Assembly (NCBI RefSeq): GCF_025950525.1
Contig: NZ_JAPDGS010000002.1
Coordinates: 186,001 to 250,000, forward strand
Reading direction: 5' to 3'
Origin: Stagnihabitans lacustris
GTDB taxonomy: Bacteria > Pseudomonadota > Alphaproteobacteria > Rhodobacterales > Rhodobacteraceae
DNA: 64,000 nucleotides
Shown: in pieces, positions 45,602-54,806 of the stretch
Layout of the letters: each line of letters begins with the position of its first letter
Position numbering within the stretch: position 1 is the stretch's first letter
The notes under the pieces: model-generated
Databases searched by the model: none
Told to the model about the DNA's origin: nothing
Seen by the model: the letters and a program-made list of their open reading frames with translations, nothing else
Program-made: the position numbers and the translations under genes

Positions 45602-46303
45602 CTAACCCAGATAGGCCCGCAGCGCCGGGGGCGGATCGGCAAAGATCGCCTCGGTCGGAACCGGCGCATCGACCAGCCCGTCATGAACCAGCACGACATG
45701 GCTGGCAAAACGGCGCGCGTCCTCGGGGTCATGCGTGACCATCAGGACCGTCGTCCCCGCCTCGGCGGCAAGGTCGCGCACCAGCTCCAGCAGGTCGGCT
45801 TTCAGCGCGGGGCCCAAAGCGGCAAAGGGTTCATCCAGCGCCAGAACAGGCCGGCCCTGCAACAAGACCCGCCCCAAAGCCGCCCGCCCCTGTTGACCGC
45901 CCGACAGTTCAGCGGGCCGCCGCCCCTGCAGCCCCGCAAGGCCCAGGCGGTCCAGCACGTCGCGGACCCGCGCCCTTTGGTCCTCGGTCAGCCGCAGCTT
46001 GGGCGACAGCGCGAGGCCAAGGTTCTGCATCAGCGTCAGGTGGGGAAACAGGTTCTGATCCTGAAACAGCATCGCCACGGGGCGGGCTCCGGGCTCCAGC
46101 GCGTCAATCGGGGTGCCCTGCCACAGGATGCGCCCCGTGATCGGCAAGAACCCCGCCAGGGCCAGCAAAAGCGAAGATTTCCCCTCACCCGACCCGCCCA
46201 GAACCGCGACCAAAGCGCCGCGCGGGATGGTCAGATCGGCGCGCAGGTGAAAGGCGCCCTGGGTCAGCGTCAGGTCCAGTCTTAGCCCGTCATTTGCCGG
46301 CAT
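45602..46303 (-). CDS. thiQ: Thiamine ABC transporter ATP-binding protein
   Basis: 233 residues, a short ABC ATPase. Walker A GGSGEGKSS, Q-loop FQDQNLFPHL, signature LSGGQQGRAALGR, Walker B VLALDEPFAALG, switch His in MVTHDPEDARR. The GEGKS variant with Glu in place of the usual Cys/Ala is typical of ThiQ. It energises thiamine or thiamine-phosphate uptake. Start ATG 46303 lies inside the end of thiP. Last gene of the thiBPQ operon. Confidence 0.93.
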   Translation of the reverse strand: MPANDGLRLDLTLTQGAFHLRADLTIPRGALVAVLGGSGEGKSSLLLALAGFLPITGRILWQGTPIDALEPGARPVAMLFQDQNLFPHLTLMQNLGLALSPKLRLTEDQRARVRDVLDRLGLAGLQGRRPAELSGGQQGRAALGRVLLQGRPVLALDEPFAALGPALKADLLELVRDLAAEAGTTVLMVTHDPEDARRFASHVVLVHDGLVDAPVPTEAIFADPPPALRAYLG

Positions 46304-47783
46304 GGCGTCCCCCAAGGTCGAAGGCTGCAAAAAGCGTGAACGACAGCGCGACCAGCAGCAGCGCCGCGCCCGAGGCCGCCTCCATCCGGTAAGCGCCCGC
46401 AAGGCGTTGCACGACCAGCGGCAAGGTCGCCTGATCCTGATCGGCAAACAGCGCGATGGTGCCAAGGTCGCCCATCGACAAAGCGGCGGCAATCCCGGCG
46501 CCAAGGCCAAGGGGGCGCGCCAACCGCGGCAGGGTCAAATAGCGCAGCCGGGTCAGGCCCGTCAGCCCCGTGGCCTGGGCCAGCCGGTCATAGTCTTGGT
46601 GCAGCCGCCGGGCCTGGGGCAACAAAAGGCGCAGCAGAAAAGGCAGCGCCATCAGGGCATTGGTCAGCACGGTGGCGGGCAGGGCCAGGCTTTCAGGCCG
46701 CACAAAGGGCCGCAACAGCAGGAACCAACCGGTGCCCAGCACCAGACCCGAAGCGACCATGGGCAGGGTGGCGACCAACTCGGCCAGCCGAGACCCCCGC
46801 GCGGCGGCCAGCGCCAGGACCAACGCCGCAGCCACAGCCAGAGCCGCGGCGGCCAGCGCCGTGACGACCGACCGCAGCGCCGCCGGCCAGACCTGCGCAG
46901 GCAGGGCGGACAGGGCGGGCAGGCCCTCGGCCAATACGGCGAGCAGCGGCAGGGTCAGATAAAGCGTGGCCGCAAGGATCACCGCAGCATCCAGCAGACG
47001 CCCGCGGCTTTGCGGCACGGGGGGGCGGTCCAGACCCGCGCCAAGGTCGGGCAGGGCGATGCGGGCGGCCAGCGTCACAGCCAGCGCGGCCAGCCCCGCC
47101 TGGACCGCAGCCAAAGCCGCCGCATGGCCCGGGTCAAAGTCGAAACGCAACGCCTGATAGATCGCAAGCTCGACCGTTGTCGCCCGCGGCCCGCCCCCAA
47201 GGGTCAGGGCCACGACGAAAGAGGTCAGGCAAACCAGGAAGATCGCCACGAAAGCGCCCGGCAGATGGGCGCGCAGCATCGGCGCCTCGACATGGGCGAA
47301 CCGCGCCATAGGGGGCAGGTTCAGGGTCGCGGCCAGACGCTGACGCTCTGCCGGGATCGACTGCCAGCCTTGCAGCAGGAACCGCGTCGCCAAGGGCAGG
47401 TTGAAAAACACATGGGCCATCAGGACGCCGGTCAGACCATACAGCGGAAAGGGCGCGCCCGTCACTTGCGACACCCAGCCCGACCGGCCAAAGACCGACA
47501 CGATACCCAGCACCGCCACGATGCTCGGCAAAAGGAACGGCGCGCCCAGAAGCGTCAAGAGCGCCCCCCGCCCCGGAAACTGCCGCCGCGCCAAGGCCCG
47601 GGCCAAAGGCACCGCCAAGACGCAAGAGATCGCCGCCGACAGCAGGGCTTGGAACACGGTGAACCTCAGGGCGGCAAGGTCTGCCGCCCTGAGCGCAAGC
47701 CCCGATTGCAGCGCCAGCACGGCCAGAGGGGCCGCCACCAGCACGGCAACCGCGGCGGTTACTGCGCGAGCGCCGCTTGCCAT
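46290..47783 (-). CDS. thiP: Thiamine ABC transporter permease
   Basis: 497 residues, a double-length permease with about twelve TM segments, the fused two-domain form usual for ThiP. Two EAA-like loops are visible: LAATLNLPPMARFAHVEAPM in the first half and LAQATGLTGLTRLRYLTLP in the second. It overlaps the thiB stop by 25 bases and the thiQ start by 14. Confidence 0.93.
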   Translation of the reverse strand: MASGARAVTAAVAVLVAAPLAVLALQSGLALRAADLAALRFTVFQALLSAAISCVLAVPLARALARRQFPGRGALLTLLGAPFLLPSIVAVLGIVSVFGRSGWVSQVTGAPFPLYGLTGVLMAHVFFNLPLATRFLLQGWQSIPAERQRLAATLNLPPMARFAHVEAPMLRAHLPGAFVAIFLVCLTSFVVALTLGGGPRATTVELAIYQALRFDFDPGHAAALAAVQAGLAALAVTLAARIALPDLGAGLDRPPVPQSRGRLLDAAVILAATLYLTLPLLAVLAEGLPALSALPAQVWPAALRSVVTALAAAALAVAAALVLALAAARGSRLAELVATLPMVASGLVLGTGWFLLLRPFVRPESLALPATVLTNALMALPFLLRLLLPQARRLHQDYDRLAQATGLTGLTRLRYLTLPRLARPLGLGAGIAAALSMGDLGTIALFADQDQATLPLVVQRLAGAYRMEAASGAALLLVALSFTLFAAFDLGGRHAGK

Positions 47784-48724
47784 TCTTCGATCGCCGCTTG
47801 CCGCAAAGCTTCGGCTTCGGTGGAGGACAAAAGCAGCGACTTGGCGGGCTTGATCAGCGTCTCATAACCCTTGGGCAAGGCGGCCTCTTGGGCCGGATAC
47901 ATCCAGTTTGTCGTGGGAATGACGCCCTGCGCCTCGGGTCCGGCCAGATAGGCCAGGAAAGCATCGGCCAGCGCCGGTTGCTTGGCCGCCTTCAGCTTGC
48001 CCGCCACCTCGACCTGCATGTAATGCCCCTCGTCAAAGGCCGCCGCGGTCTTGGTGTCGTCGCTTTCGGCAATCAGGTGATAGGCCGGAGAGGTCGTGTA
48101 AGACAGCACCATATCCGCCTCGCCCTTCAGGAACAGGCCATAAGCCTCGTCCCAACCCGGGGTGACGGTGACGATATTGTCAGCCAGATCCGCCCAGACC
48201 TGCCCCGCCTGATCGCCATAGGCCGCCTTGACCCACATGACCAAGCCGAGGCCCGGGGTGGAGGAGCGCGGGTCCTGAATGACGATCTTTAGGTCACTCG
48301 CCGCCAGCGCCTTGAAGTTCGCAGGCGGATTTTCCAGCGATTTCAGATGGACAAAGGCGAACCAGCCCCAGTCAAAGGGCTGAAATTCGGCGTCCGCGAA
48401 GGGCACTGGCAGGGTGTTGGGCTGGGCCGCCACCGGCGCGAAAAGCCCGGTCGCACGGGCGGCCTCCATCAGAGAGGTGTCCAGACCCAGGGCCACATCG
48501 GCCTCGGAGCCCGCGCCCTCCATCTTCAGTCGCGACAGGATCGCCCCTCCGTCGCCCGCCGCGATGTAGTTGACCTTGCACGCACAAGTGGCCTCGAACC
48601 CCTTGGCGATGGCCGGGCCGGGGCCCCATTCGGCGGTAAAGCTGTCATAGGTCAGGACGTTCAGCGTCGGCATGTCAGCCATTGCAGGGGTGGCAAGCAA
48701 CGCCAGTGCAGGAAGGAACTTCAT
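47759..48724 (-). CDS. thiB: Thiamine ABC transporter substrate-binding protein
   Basis: 321 residues with a signal peptide (MKFLPALALLATPAMA). The mature start TLNVLTYDSFTAEWGPGPAI and the tail of the thiamine-binding family (VIPTTNWMYPAQ) match TbpA. It captures thiamine, TMP or TPP in the periplasm. The TPP riboswitch lies about 50 bases upstream in the same transcript, confirming the thiamine link. The frame is open further upstream, but that is riboswitch DNA. Confidence 0.94.
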   Translation of the reverse strand: MKFLPALALLATPAMADMPTLNVLTYDSFTAEWGPGPAIAKGFEATCACKVNYIAAGDGGAILSRLKMEGAGSEADVALGLDTSLMEAARATGLFAPVAAQPNTLPVPFADAEFQPFDWGWFAFVHLKSLENPPANFKALAASDLKIVIQDPRSSTPGLGLVMWVKAAYGDQAGQVWADLADNIVTVTPGWDEAYGLFLKGEADMVLSYTTSPAYHLIAESDDTKTAAAFDEGHYMQVEVAGKLKAAKQPALADAFLAYLAGPEAQGVIPTTNWMYPAQEAALPKGYETLIKPAKSLLLSSTEAEALRQAAIEEWQAALAQ

Positions 48725-48776
48725 CTTTTCTCCATTCGTGCAGCGGGCGGGAATGGAGGGGCACCATAGCGCCCTT

Positions 48777-48858
48777 ACCTTCCCTCCGCCGGTATGATCC
48801 GGTTCAGGTTCAACGGGTCCGCATCGCTGCATCTCAGGCCAAAGGCCACCCCGAGGTG
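48777..48858 (-). promoter_or_regulatory. TPP riboswitch (THI element)
   Basis: On the minus strand the core is clear: GGGGTGGCC, then GGCCTGAGATGC (the CUGAGA loop), CCGTTGAACCTGAACCGGAT, CATACCGGC and GGAGGGAAGG. It lies between the promoter region and thiB. In proteobacteria this class usually works by hiding the ribosome binding site; no terminator hairpin with a T-run was seen before thiB, which agrees. Confidence 0.93.
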
Positions 48859-48947
48859 AGGCTGAACATAGGCGAAAGGCGGACGCGCGCAAGGGGTCCC
48901 TTCACCCCTGCCCGATAATCGGCTAAGGCGGGCACAGGAGGCCCGAT

Positions 48948-50048
48948 ATGTCGCTGAATACCTTTGGTCATGTCTTCAAGTTCACCACCTGGGGCGAAAG
49001 CCATGGGCCGGCGATTGGCGCGGTGGTCGATGGCGTCCCGCCCGGGATCGCGCTGTCCGAGGCCGATTTGCAGCCCTGGTTGGACAAAAGGAAACCGGGG
49101 ACGTCCAAATTCACGACCCAGCGGCAAGAGGATGACGCGGTGCGCATCCTGTCGGGCGTGTTTGATGGCGTGACGACGGGGACGTCGATTTCGCTGATGA
49201 TCGAGAATACGGATCAGCGGTCCAAGGATTACTCGGCCATCGCCCAGGCCTTTCGGCCGGGTCATGCCGATATCACCTATCACCAGAAATACGGGGTGCG
49301 GGATTATCGCGGCGGCGGGCGGAGTTCCGCGCGTGAGACGGCCTCGCGGGTGGCGGCAGGCGGCGTGGCGCGGGCGGTGCTGGCAGCCCTGGTGCCGGGG
49401 CTGAAGATCACCGGTTACATGGTGCAGATGGGCACGAAGGGCATCGACCGGACGCGGGTCGACCTTGCGACCGTGGGCGACAACCCCTTCTGGTGCCCCG
49501 ATCCCGTGGCCGCCTTGGAATGGGCCGAGTATCTGGACGGGCTGCGCCTGTCGCATAACTCGGTCGGCGCGGTGATCGAGGTCGTGGCCGAGGGCGTGCC
49601 TGCGGGCCTTGGCGCGCCCCTGTATGGCAAGCTGGACAGCGACCTTGCCAGCGCGATGATGTCGATCAACGCGGTGAAGGCGGTCGAGATCGGGGATGGC
49701 ATGGCCGCGGCTGGGCTGACCGGAGTGGACAACGCCGACGAGATCCGGATGGGGCCGAATGGGCCAGAGTTCCTGTCCAACCACGCGGGCGGCATCCTGG
49801 GCGGGATATCTTCGGGCCAGCCGGTGGTGTGTCGCTTTGCGGTGAAACCGACCTCCTCTATCCTGACGCCCCGGCGCACGATCGACCAGACGGGGGCCGA
49901 GATCGACCTTGTGACCAAGGGTCGCCATGACCCCTGTGTGGGCATCCGCGCCGTCCCGGTGGGCGAGGCGATGATGGCGCTGGTTCTGGCCGATCACCTG
50001 CTGTTGGACCGCGCCCAGACCGGCGGCTTGCGCGGGCGGATCGGTTGA
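48948..50048 (+). CDS. aroC: Chorismate synthase
   Basis: 366 residues, full length. It makes chorismate from EPSP with reduced flavin, the last step of the shikimate pathway. Signatures: [19 protein letters not shown] at the N-terminus, [36 protein letters not shown] in the middle (flavin and substrate site), and [15 protein letters not shown] 48948 follows a GGAGG. Monocistronic, divergent from thiB across the riboswitch. Confidence 0.97.
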   Translation: MSLNTFGHVFKFTTWGESHGPAIGAVVDGVPPGIALSEADLQPWLDKRKPGTSKFTTQRQEDDAVRILSGVFDGVTTGTSISLMIENTDQRSKDYSAIAQAFRPGHADITYHQKYGVRDYRGGGRSSARETASRVAAGGVARAVLAALVPGLKITGYMVQMGTKGIDRTRVDLATVGDNPFWCPDPVAALEWAEYLDGLRLSHNSVGAVIEVVAEGVPAGLGAPLYGKLDSDLASAMMSINAVKAVEIGDGMAAAGLTGVDNADEIRMGPNGPEFLSNHAGGILGGISSGQPVVCRFAVKPTSSILTPRRTIDQTGAEIDLVTKGRHDPCVGIRAVPVGEAMMALVLADHLLLDRAQTGGLRGRIG

Positions 50049-50115
50049 ACCCCAGGCCACGCCAAAGCACTTTTTCCGGCAACCGGGCTTCTGTTTCCAC
50101 AGCGTCGCCGGGACA

Positions 50116-50802
50116 TTAGCGCCCGGCCTTCAACTGCGCCACGAAATCGCGCAACAGCGCCACGCGGCGCGGGCGAAAGCTGTCGCGGGTCAGGGTGACG
50201 CCCGCCAGCGCCTCTAGTCGAAAGCGGCGGAAGTCCTGACGCAGGGTGCAAAAGGCCAAAAGCATCAGCGTCCGGTCCATGAAAACCACCGACAGCGGCC
50301 AAAGCACGCGCTGGCTGGCTTGGCCCCCACGGTCGGTATAGGCGACGGCAACGGCGCGCTCTTCCCAGATCGCCTCACGCAAAAGCGGCAGGCAATCGGG
50401 CACCGCGGGGCGGCGTTCAAAGCGGTAAATCTGGCTGGCGACATGCAGGGCCTGACGCTGCACACGCTCGGGCAGGGTGGCGATGATCTTGGCCTGCGCG
50501 GCCTGGGCGGCCAGCACCAAGGCCGGATCACCGGCCAATTGCACCTCTGCCAGGCCCAGGACCAGAGCCTCGATCTCCAGCCGCGTGAACATCTGCGGCG
50601 GCAGGGCGGGGTCTTCGGTCAGGGTATAGCCCAGCCCCGGGGCCCCGTCGATCAGGGCGCCCCCGGCCCGCAAGGCCCCGATATCGCGATACAATGTCCG
50701 CTCCGACACTTCGGTCTCGGCAGCCAGACGCTCCGCCGTCACCGGTTGCGGCAGGCGGCGTATGGTGGACAAAAGACGCAAAAGGCGATCAGCGCGAGCC
50801 AT
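50116..50802 (-). CDS. YafY-type transcriptional regulator (HTH plus WYL domain)
   Basis: 228 residues. N-terminal winged helix-turn-helix of the HTH_11 type (RADRLLRLLSTIRRLPQPVTAERLAAETEVSERTLYRDI), then a WYL-like ligand-binding domain (about 130-225: AVAVAYTDRGGQASQRVLWPL, RRFRLEAL). Such regulators often control an adjacent divergent gene; here that is the glutathione S-transferase 60 bases away. The inducer is unknown. Confidence 0.87.
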   Translation of the reverse strand: MARADRLLRLLSTIRRLPQPVTAERLAAETEVSERTLYRDIGALRAGGALIDGAPGLGYTLTEDPALPPQMFTRLEIEALVLGLAEVQLAGDPALVLAAQAAQAKIIATLPERVQRQALHVASQIYRFERRPAVPDCLPLLREAIWEERAVAVAYTDRGGQASQRVLWPLSVVFMDRTLMLLAFCTLRQDFRRFRLEALAGVTLTRDSFRPRRVALLRDFVAQLKAGR

Positions 50803-50862
50803 CCTGACAGGATATGACAGGAGCGCCCTGCGATAAAGCCTCATCGTCACAAGGAGACCGAA

Positions 50863-51474
50863 ATGCTGACCCTGATCCATGCCCCGAACTCGCGCTCGAC
50901 CCGTGTGCTGCACCTGATCCACGAAATGGGGATCGCGGACCGCATCCGGCTGCAACCGGTGGGCATCATCTACCGCGACGGCTCGGGTGCCCCGGACCCG
51001 GCCAATCCCCATCCGGAGGGCAAGGTGCCGGCCCTGATCCATGATGGCACCGTGATCACCGAAAGCGGGGCGATCATGCTGTATCTGACCGCGCTTTTCC
51101 CTGACAGCGGCCTGGCCCCCGCCCCCGGCACGCCCGCGCGCGGCGCCTTTCTGACCTGGCTCTTCTGGTATCAGGGCGTGATGGAGCCGGTGATGATGGC
51201 CGCCGCCATGGGCATCCACCACCCCGGCCTGGACCGCAATTTCCGCGGCATCGACGCGGCCAATGACCGCATCCGCCAGGCCCTGACCCGCGGCGCCTGG
51301 CTGTGTGGGGACACCTACACGGCCGCCGACCTGATCTGCAGCTCGGCCTATACGTTCTTCCCGCAGTTCGTCCCGGACGAGCCCGCTTTCCGCGATTGGG
51401 TCGCCCGCTGTGCAAGCCGCCCCGCCCTGGCCCAAGCCAAGGCGCAGGATGCCGAAATGTCGGTCCTGGCCTGA
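50863..51474 (+). CDS. Glutathione S-transferase family protein
   Basis: 203 residues, thioredoxin-like N-domain (LIHAPNSRSTRVLHLIHEMG; HPEGKVPALIHDGTVITESGAIMLYL with cis-Pro and the ES glutathione-binding pair) and a helical C-domain. The Ser in NSRSTR is at the family catalytic position. Only distantly similar to the other GST of this window at 42008. Divergent from, and probably regulated by, the WYL protein. A repeat element begins immediately after its stop. Confidence 0.88.
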   Translation: MLTLIHAPNSRSTRVLHLIHEMGIADRIRLQPVGIIYRDGSGAPDPANPHPEGKVPALIHDGTVITESGAIMLYLTALFPDSGLAPAPGTPARGAFLTWLFWYQGVMEPVMMAAAMGIHHPGLDRNFRGIDAANDRIRQALTRGAWLCGDTYTAADLICSSAYTFFPQFVPDEPAFRDWVARCASRPALAQAKAQDAEMSVLA

Positions 51475-51723
51475 CCCCCGGGGAGGCCAGGACACGTGTT
51501 TCGTGAACCCGTGGCGAAACAAGTGTCAAACCTCCCCTAACCCCTCCGGGATATTTGGGTCAGTGTGAAAGCGGGCGGCGGGCTTGGCGCGCGAAAAAGG
51601 AGTATTTGGGTCAGTATGAAAGCACCCCGGTCTTTCATACTGACCCAAATACTCTCTTGCGGCCCCTCGCGCTCTGGCTTTCATACTGGCCCAAATACTC
51701 CCGCCGGAGGCATTCACCCGCAA
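51475..51723. repeat. Cluster of four ATATTT/GTATTT repeat modules between gst and hupB
   Basis: No gene lies here. Modules reading (A/G)TATTTGGGTCAGTATGAAAG or nearly so occur at about 51551-51570 and 51601-51622 on the plus strand and at 51631-51653 and 51679-51701 on the minus strand. The second and third form a perfect 23-bp inverted repeat (about 51600-51622 and 51632-51654) with a 9-base loop. The first follows GGGGAGG...CCTCCCC after the gst stop; the last points away from hupB. Confidence 0.85.
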
Positions 51724-51756
51724 AGCAAAAGGGCCGCCCCTTTCGGAGCGGCCCCT
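51724..51756 (-). terminator. Terminator of hupB
   Basis: On the minus strand, GGGCCGC and GCGGCCC (51748-51754 and 51731-51737) form a stem that is followed by CTTTTGCTTTG. It lies just after the hupB stop. Confidence 0.78.
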
Positions 51757-51776
51757 TGCTGCGATCAAGCCCGAGA

Positions 51777-52064
51777 TCAGGCGTTGACCGAATCCTTCAG
51801 AGCCTTGGCGATGGTGAACTTCACCTGCTTGTCGGCGTCCTTCTTGACCATCTCGCCGGTGGCGGGGTTGCGGACTTCGCGGGCGGGACGCTCGCGGCAG
51901 ACGACCTTGCCCAGGCCCGGCAGCGTCACGGCGCCGCCGGCGGCGACTTCGCGCGCCACGACTTCGGAAATGGCGTCCAGCGCCGCGGTGGCGGTCTTCT
52001 TGTCAGCGCCCATGGCATCGGCCAGAGCGGCCACGAGTTGGGTCTTGGTCATCGGTTTGGTCAT
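51777..52064 (-). CDS. hupB: HU family DNA-binding protein
   Basis: 95 residues of the HU/IHF fold. The conserved arm GKVVCRERPAREVRNPATGE, where GRNPxTGE is usual, and the helical start MTKTQLVAALADAMGADKKTATAALDAI are present. Nucleoid-compacting dimer. Two adjacent ATG codons (52067, 52064) follow GAGGGAC; the second is chosen. Monocistronic, with its own terminator. Confidence 0.93.
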   Translation of the reverse strand: MTKPMTKTQLVAALADAMGADKKTATAALDAISEVVAREVAAGGAVTLPGLGKVVCRERPAREVRNPATGEMVKKDADKQVKFTIAKALKDSVNA

Positions 52065-52181
52065 CATGTCCCTCAGAGGATCTTTATCGGATTGGGATGC
52101 CTGAAACGGCCTGCCGCTCCGTGAACAGGTTTTTGCGCCCCATGGCAAGAGGGTTTGACCCGGCCAAGCCAAAAACGGCCA

Positions 52182-53642
52182 TCAGAGAAAGGCGGTTTCC
52201 TCGAAACTGCGCAGTTTGCGGCTGTGAATCTCGCCCAGAGGCCGTTTGCGCAGGCTTTCCATGGCGCGGATGCCGATTTGCAGATGGCGGCTGACCTGGG
52301 TTTTATAGAAGTCACTGGCCATGCCGGGAAGCTTTAGCTCGCCATGAAGCGGTTTGTCACTGACGCAAAGCAGCGTCCCATAGGGCACCCGAAAGCGAAA
52401 GCCATTGGCGGCAATCGTGGCCGATTCCATGTCCAGCGCGATGGCCCGCGACTGCGACAGGCGCCGCACCGGGCCGGATTGGTCGCGCAGCTCCCAGTTG
52501 CGGTTGTCGATCGTGGCCACGGTGCCGGTCCGCATGATGCGCTTCAGCTCATAGCCCTCCAGCTGGGTGACTTCGGCCACGGCGTCCTGCAGCGCGATCT
52601 GGATTTCCGCCAGGGCGGGGATCGGCACCCAGATCGGCAGGTCGTCGTCCAGCACGTGATCTTCGCGCAGATAGGCATGGGCCAGGCAGAAATCCCCAAG
52701 GTTCTGGCTGTTGCGCAGGCCCGCGCAATGGCCGACCATCAGCCAGGCATGGGGCCGCAGCACCGCGATATGGTCGGTCGCGGTCTTGGCATTGGACGGG
52801 CCCACGCCGATGTTGACCAGGGTGATCCCGTTCCCATCGGCCCGTTTCAGGTGATAGGTCGGCATCTGCGGCGTCTTGGTGCTTGGCGCCAGCACGCCAT
52901 CCGCAGTGGTGATCTCAGAGTTTCCACCCGCCACAAAGCCGGTATAGCCCAAGGCCGGATCGGCCAGGCAGGCGCGGGCAAAGGCCTCGAATTCCTCGAC
53001 ATAGAACTGATAGTTGGTGAACAGCACATAGTTCTGGAAATGGCTGGCATCGGTCGCGGTGTAATGCGACAGCCGCGCCAACGAGTAATCCACGCGCTGC
53101 GCGGAAAAGGGCGCCAGCGGCAGCGACCCATCCGGGTTATGCGTCCGCGTCCCGTTGACGATGTCGTCGTTCGTGGTTGACAGGTCCGGCACGTCAAAGA
53201 CATCGCGCAGCGAGAAATCCAGCACACCCTGATGCGGCACCGTCTGGCCCGCCATGGCGAAATGCAGCGGCATCGGCGTGTCCGACACACCGATTTCGAC
53301 CGATACGCCGTGGTTCTTGATCAACAGCTCCAGCTGCTGCGTCAAGTAATTGCGGAACAGGTCCGGCTTTGTCACCGTCGTGGAATAGATGCCGGGATGG
53401 CTGACATGACCAAAGGACAGGCGGCTGTCGATCTTGTCATGGCTGATCACCGTCAGCCGGATTTCCGGGTAATAGGCGCGGATGCGGTGGGCGGGCTTGC
53501 CCTCGGTCAGGGCTGCGGCAAAGGCATCCGACAGAAAGCCGGTGGCCTGGGCGTAAAGCGCCTCCAGCCGGGCGACGGCCAGGCCTGCATCGGTGAAGGA
53601 ATGGCGGGGAAGGGCGTCGGGGGAATGGATATCGTCTTGCAT
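52182..53642 (-). CDS. amn: AMP nucleosidase
   Basis: 486 residues, close to the usual length. It cleaves AMP to adenine and ribose 5-phosphate. The N-terminal regulatory domain (AYYPEIRLTVISHDKIDSRLSFGHVSHPG) is followed by the phosphorylase-like catalytic domain with VNIGVGPSNAKTATDHIAVLRPHAWLMVGHCAGLR and the late DMESATIAANGFRFRVPYGTLLCVSDKP. ATG 53642 matches the expected N-terminus. Divergent from the epimerase gene. Confidence 0.95.
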   Translation of the reverse strand: MQDDIHSPDALPRHSFTDAGLAVARLEALYAQATGFLSDAFAAALTEGKPAHRIRAYYPEIRLTVISHDKIDSRLSFGHVSHPGIYSTTVTKPDLFRNYLTQQLELLIKNHGVSVEIGVSDTPMPLHFAMAGQTVPHQGVLDFSLRDVFDVPDLSTTNDDIVNGTRTHNPDGSLPLAPFSAQRVDYSLARLSHYTATDASHFQNYVLFTNYQFYVEEFEAFARACLADPALGYTGFVAGGNSEITTADGVLAPSTKTPQMPTYHLKRADGNGITLVNIGVGPSNAKTATDHIAVLRPHAWLMVGHCAGLRNSQNLGDFCLAHAYLREDHVLDDDLPIWVPIPALAEIQIALQDAVAEVTQLEGYELKRIMRTGTVATIDNRNWELRDQSGPVRRLSQSRAIALDMESATIAANGFRFRVPYGTLLCVSDKPLHGELKLPGMASDFYKTQVSRHLQIGIRAMESLRKRPLGEIHSRKLRSFEETAFL

Positions 53643-53735
53643 GATCCATTTAATCCGCGACGTCCGATCAAGGCAAGTGAAAGGATGATGACAGGCGCCC
53701 CTTGCAGGACGGAACGGGGCGGGCGAAAAGGGCCT

Positions 53736-54560
53736 ATGAAAACGCTTCTCTCCATCGGGCATGGCTATTCGGCACAGGCCCTGGCGCGCCGGCTGGACGG
53801 CTGGCGCATCATCGGCACCACCCGCACGCCCGAGGGCGTGTCCGAGCTGAAGGCCAAGGGCGTCGAGGCCCGGCTGTGGCCCGGCGAGCCCTTGCCGCTG
53901 GATCAGGCGACGCATCTGCTGACCTCGGTCGCGCCCGGGGCGGCCGATCCGGTGCTGGCGGCGCATGGCGATCAGATTGCGGCGGCGGGGCTGGACTGGG
54001 TGGGGTATCTGTCGACCACCGCGGTCTATGGCCATCACGACGGCGCCTGGGTCGATGAGACGACCCCGCCCGACCCTTCGACGCCGCGCGGTGCGGCCCG
54101 GCTGAAGGCGGAACAGGCCTGGGCGGCATTGGGCATCCCTCTGCATATCTTCCGCCTGGCGGGCATCTATGGCCCCGGTCGTGGCCCGTTTGAAAAAGTC
54201 CGCGACGGCACGGCCCGGCGGATCATCAAGCCCGGCCAGGTCTTTTCCCGCATCCATGTCGATGACATCGCCAATGTCCTGCAGGCCGCGATGACGCGCC
54301 CCCGCCCCGGCATCTACAATGTCTGCGACGACGATCCCGCCAGCCCCGAGACGATCCTCGGTGCCGCAGCCGAGATGCTGGGCCTGCCCCCGCCGCCCAT
54401 GGTCCCCTATGACCAGGCCGAGATGACGGATATGGCCCGCAGCTTTTACGCCGAAAACAAGCGGGTGCGGAACGACAAGATCAAGAGTGACCTGGGCGTC
54501 CGGCTCTTGTATCCCAGCTACCGCGAGGGGCTGGCCGCCATCCTGCGGGCCGAGGGCTGA
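53736..54560 (+). CDS. NAD-dependent epimerase/dehydratase-like (YeeZ-type SDR) protein
   Basis: 274 residues with a short extended-SDR fold. The nucleotide motif is LLSIGHGYSAQALARRL, a GxGxxG variant with a His. STTAVYGHHDGAWVDETTPPDP carries the active-site Ser/Thr-Tyr region, and IFRLAGIYGPGRGPF follows. The YxxxK Tyr/Lys pair is not in the usual form, as in YeeZ/YbjS-like proteins of unknown substrate. Monocistronic. Confidence 0.8.
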   Translation: MKTLLSIGHGYSAQALARRLDGWRIIGTTRTPEGVSELKAKGVEARLWPGEPLPLDQATHLLTSVAPGAADPVLAAHGDQIAAAGLDWVGYLSTTAVYGHHDGAWVDETTPPDPSTPRGAARLKAEQAWAALGIPLHIFRLAGIYGPGRGPFEKVRDGTARRIIKPGQVFSRIHVDDIANVLQAAMTRPRPGIYNVCDDDPASPETILGAAAEMLGLPPPPMVPYDQAEMTDMARSFYAENKRVRNDKIKSDLGVRLLYPSYREGLAAILRAEG

Positions 54561-54679
54561 ACCCCGGGCTACGCGGCGGAAACAATGCGCCTGTCTTGCG
54601 GCGGCGGCCCGGCGACAAGATCGCACTGCGGCCCCCGCAATGGAAAATCCATCACAATTTTCGATCACAAGGGGTTGAA

Positions 54680-54800
54680 CGCCCGCCGTCCATGACTATT
54701 TGCCAGATGCGGACCGGGCCCCTCTGACGTGCAAACGTGATGTCGGACCGCATCGAGCAAAGCTCGATCGGGCCCCGCCCGTTCGAGCCCAACAGAGAGG
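54680..54800 (+). promoter_or_regulatory. Possible structured leader of the TerC gene
   Basis: The 246 bases between the epimerase and TerC genes hold no gene. Around 54759-54775, ATCGAGC-AAA-GCTCGAT is a perfect 7-bp hairpin, preceded by related words (GCGGACCGGGC, GTCGGACCGCAT) and followed by CGGGCCCCGCCCG. Manganese riboswitches precede many TerC-family genes, but I did not find the conserved core of that class here. Confidence 0.3.
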
Positions 54801-54806
54801 TTCGAC

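Noticed and set aside
48834..50060. 408-codon open frame opposite aroC
   Set aside because: It is antisense to a complete chorismate synthase gene and extends into the riboswitch; no family features.
54561..54806. Manganese riboswitch (yybP-ykoY) before TerC
   Set aside because: The conserved core of that class was not found; only an unrelated hairpin was seen.
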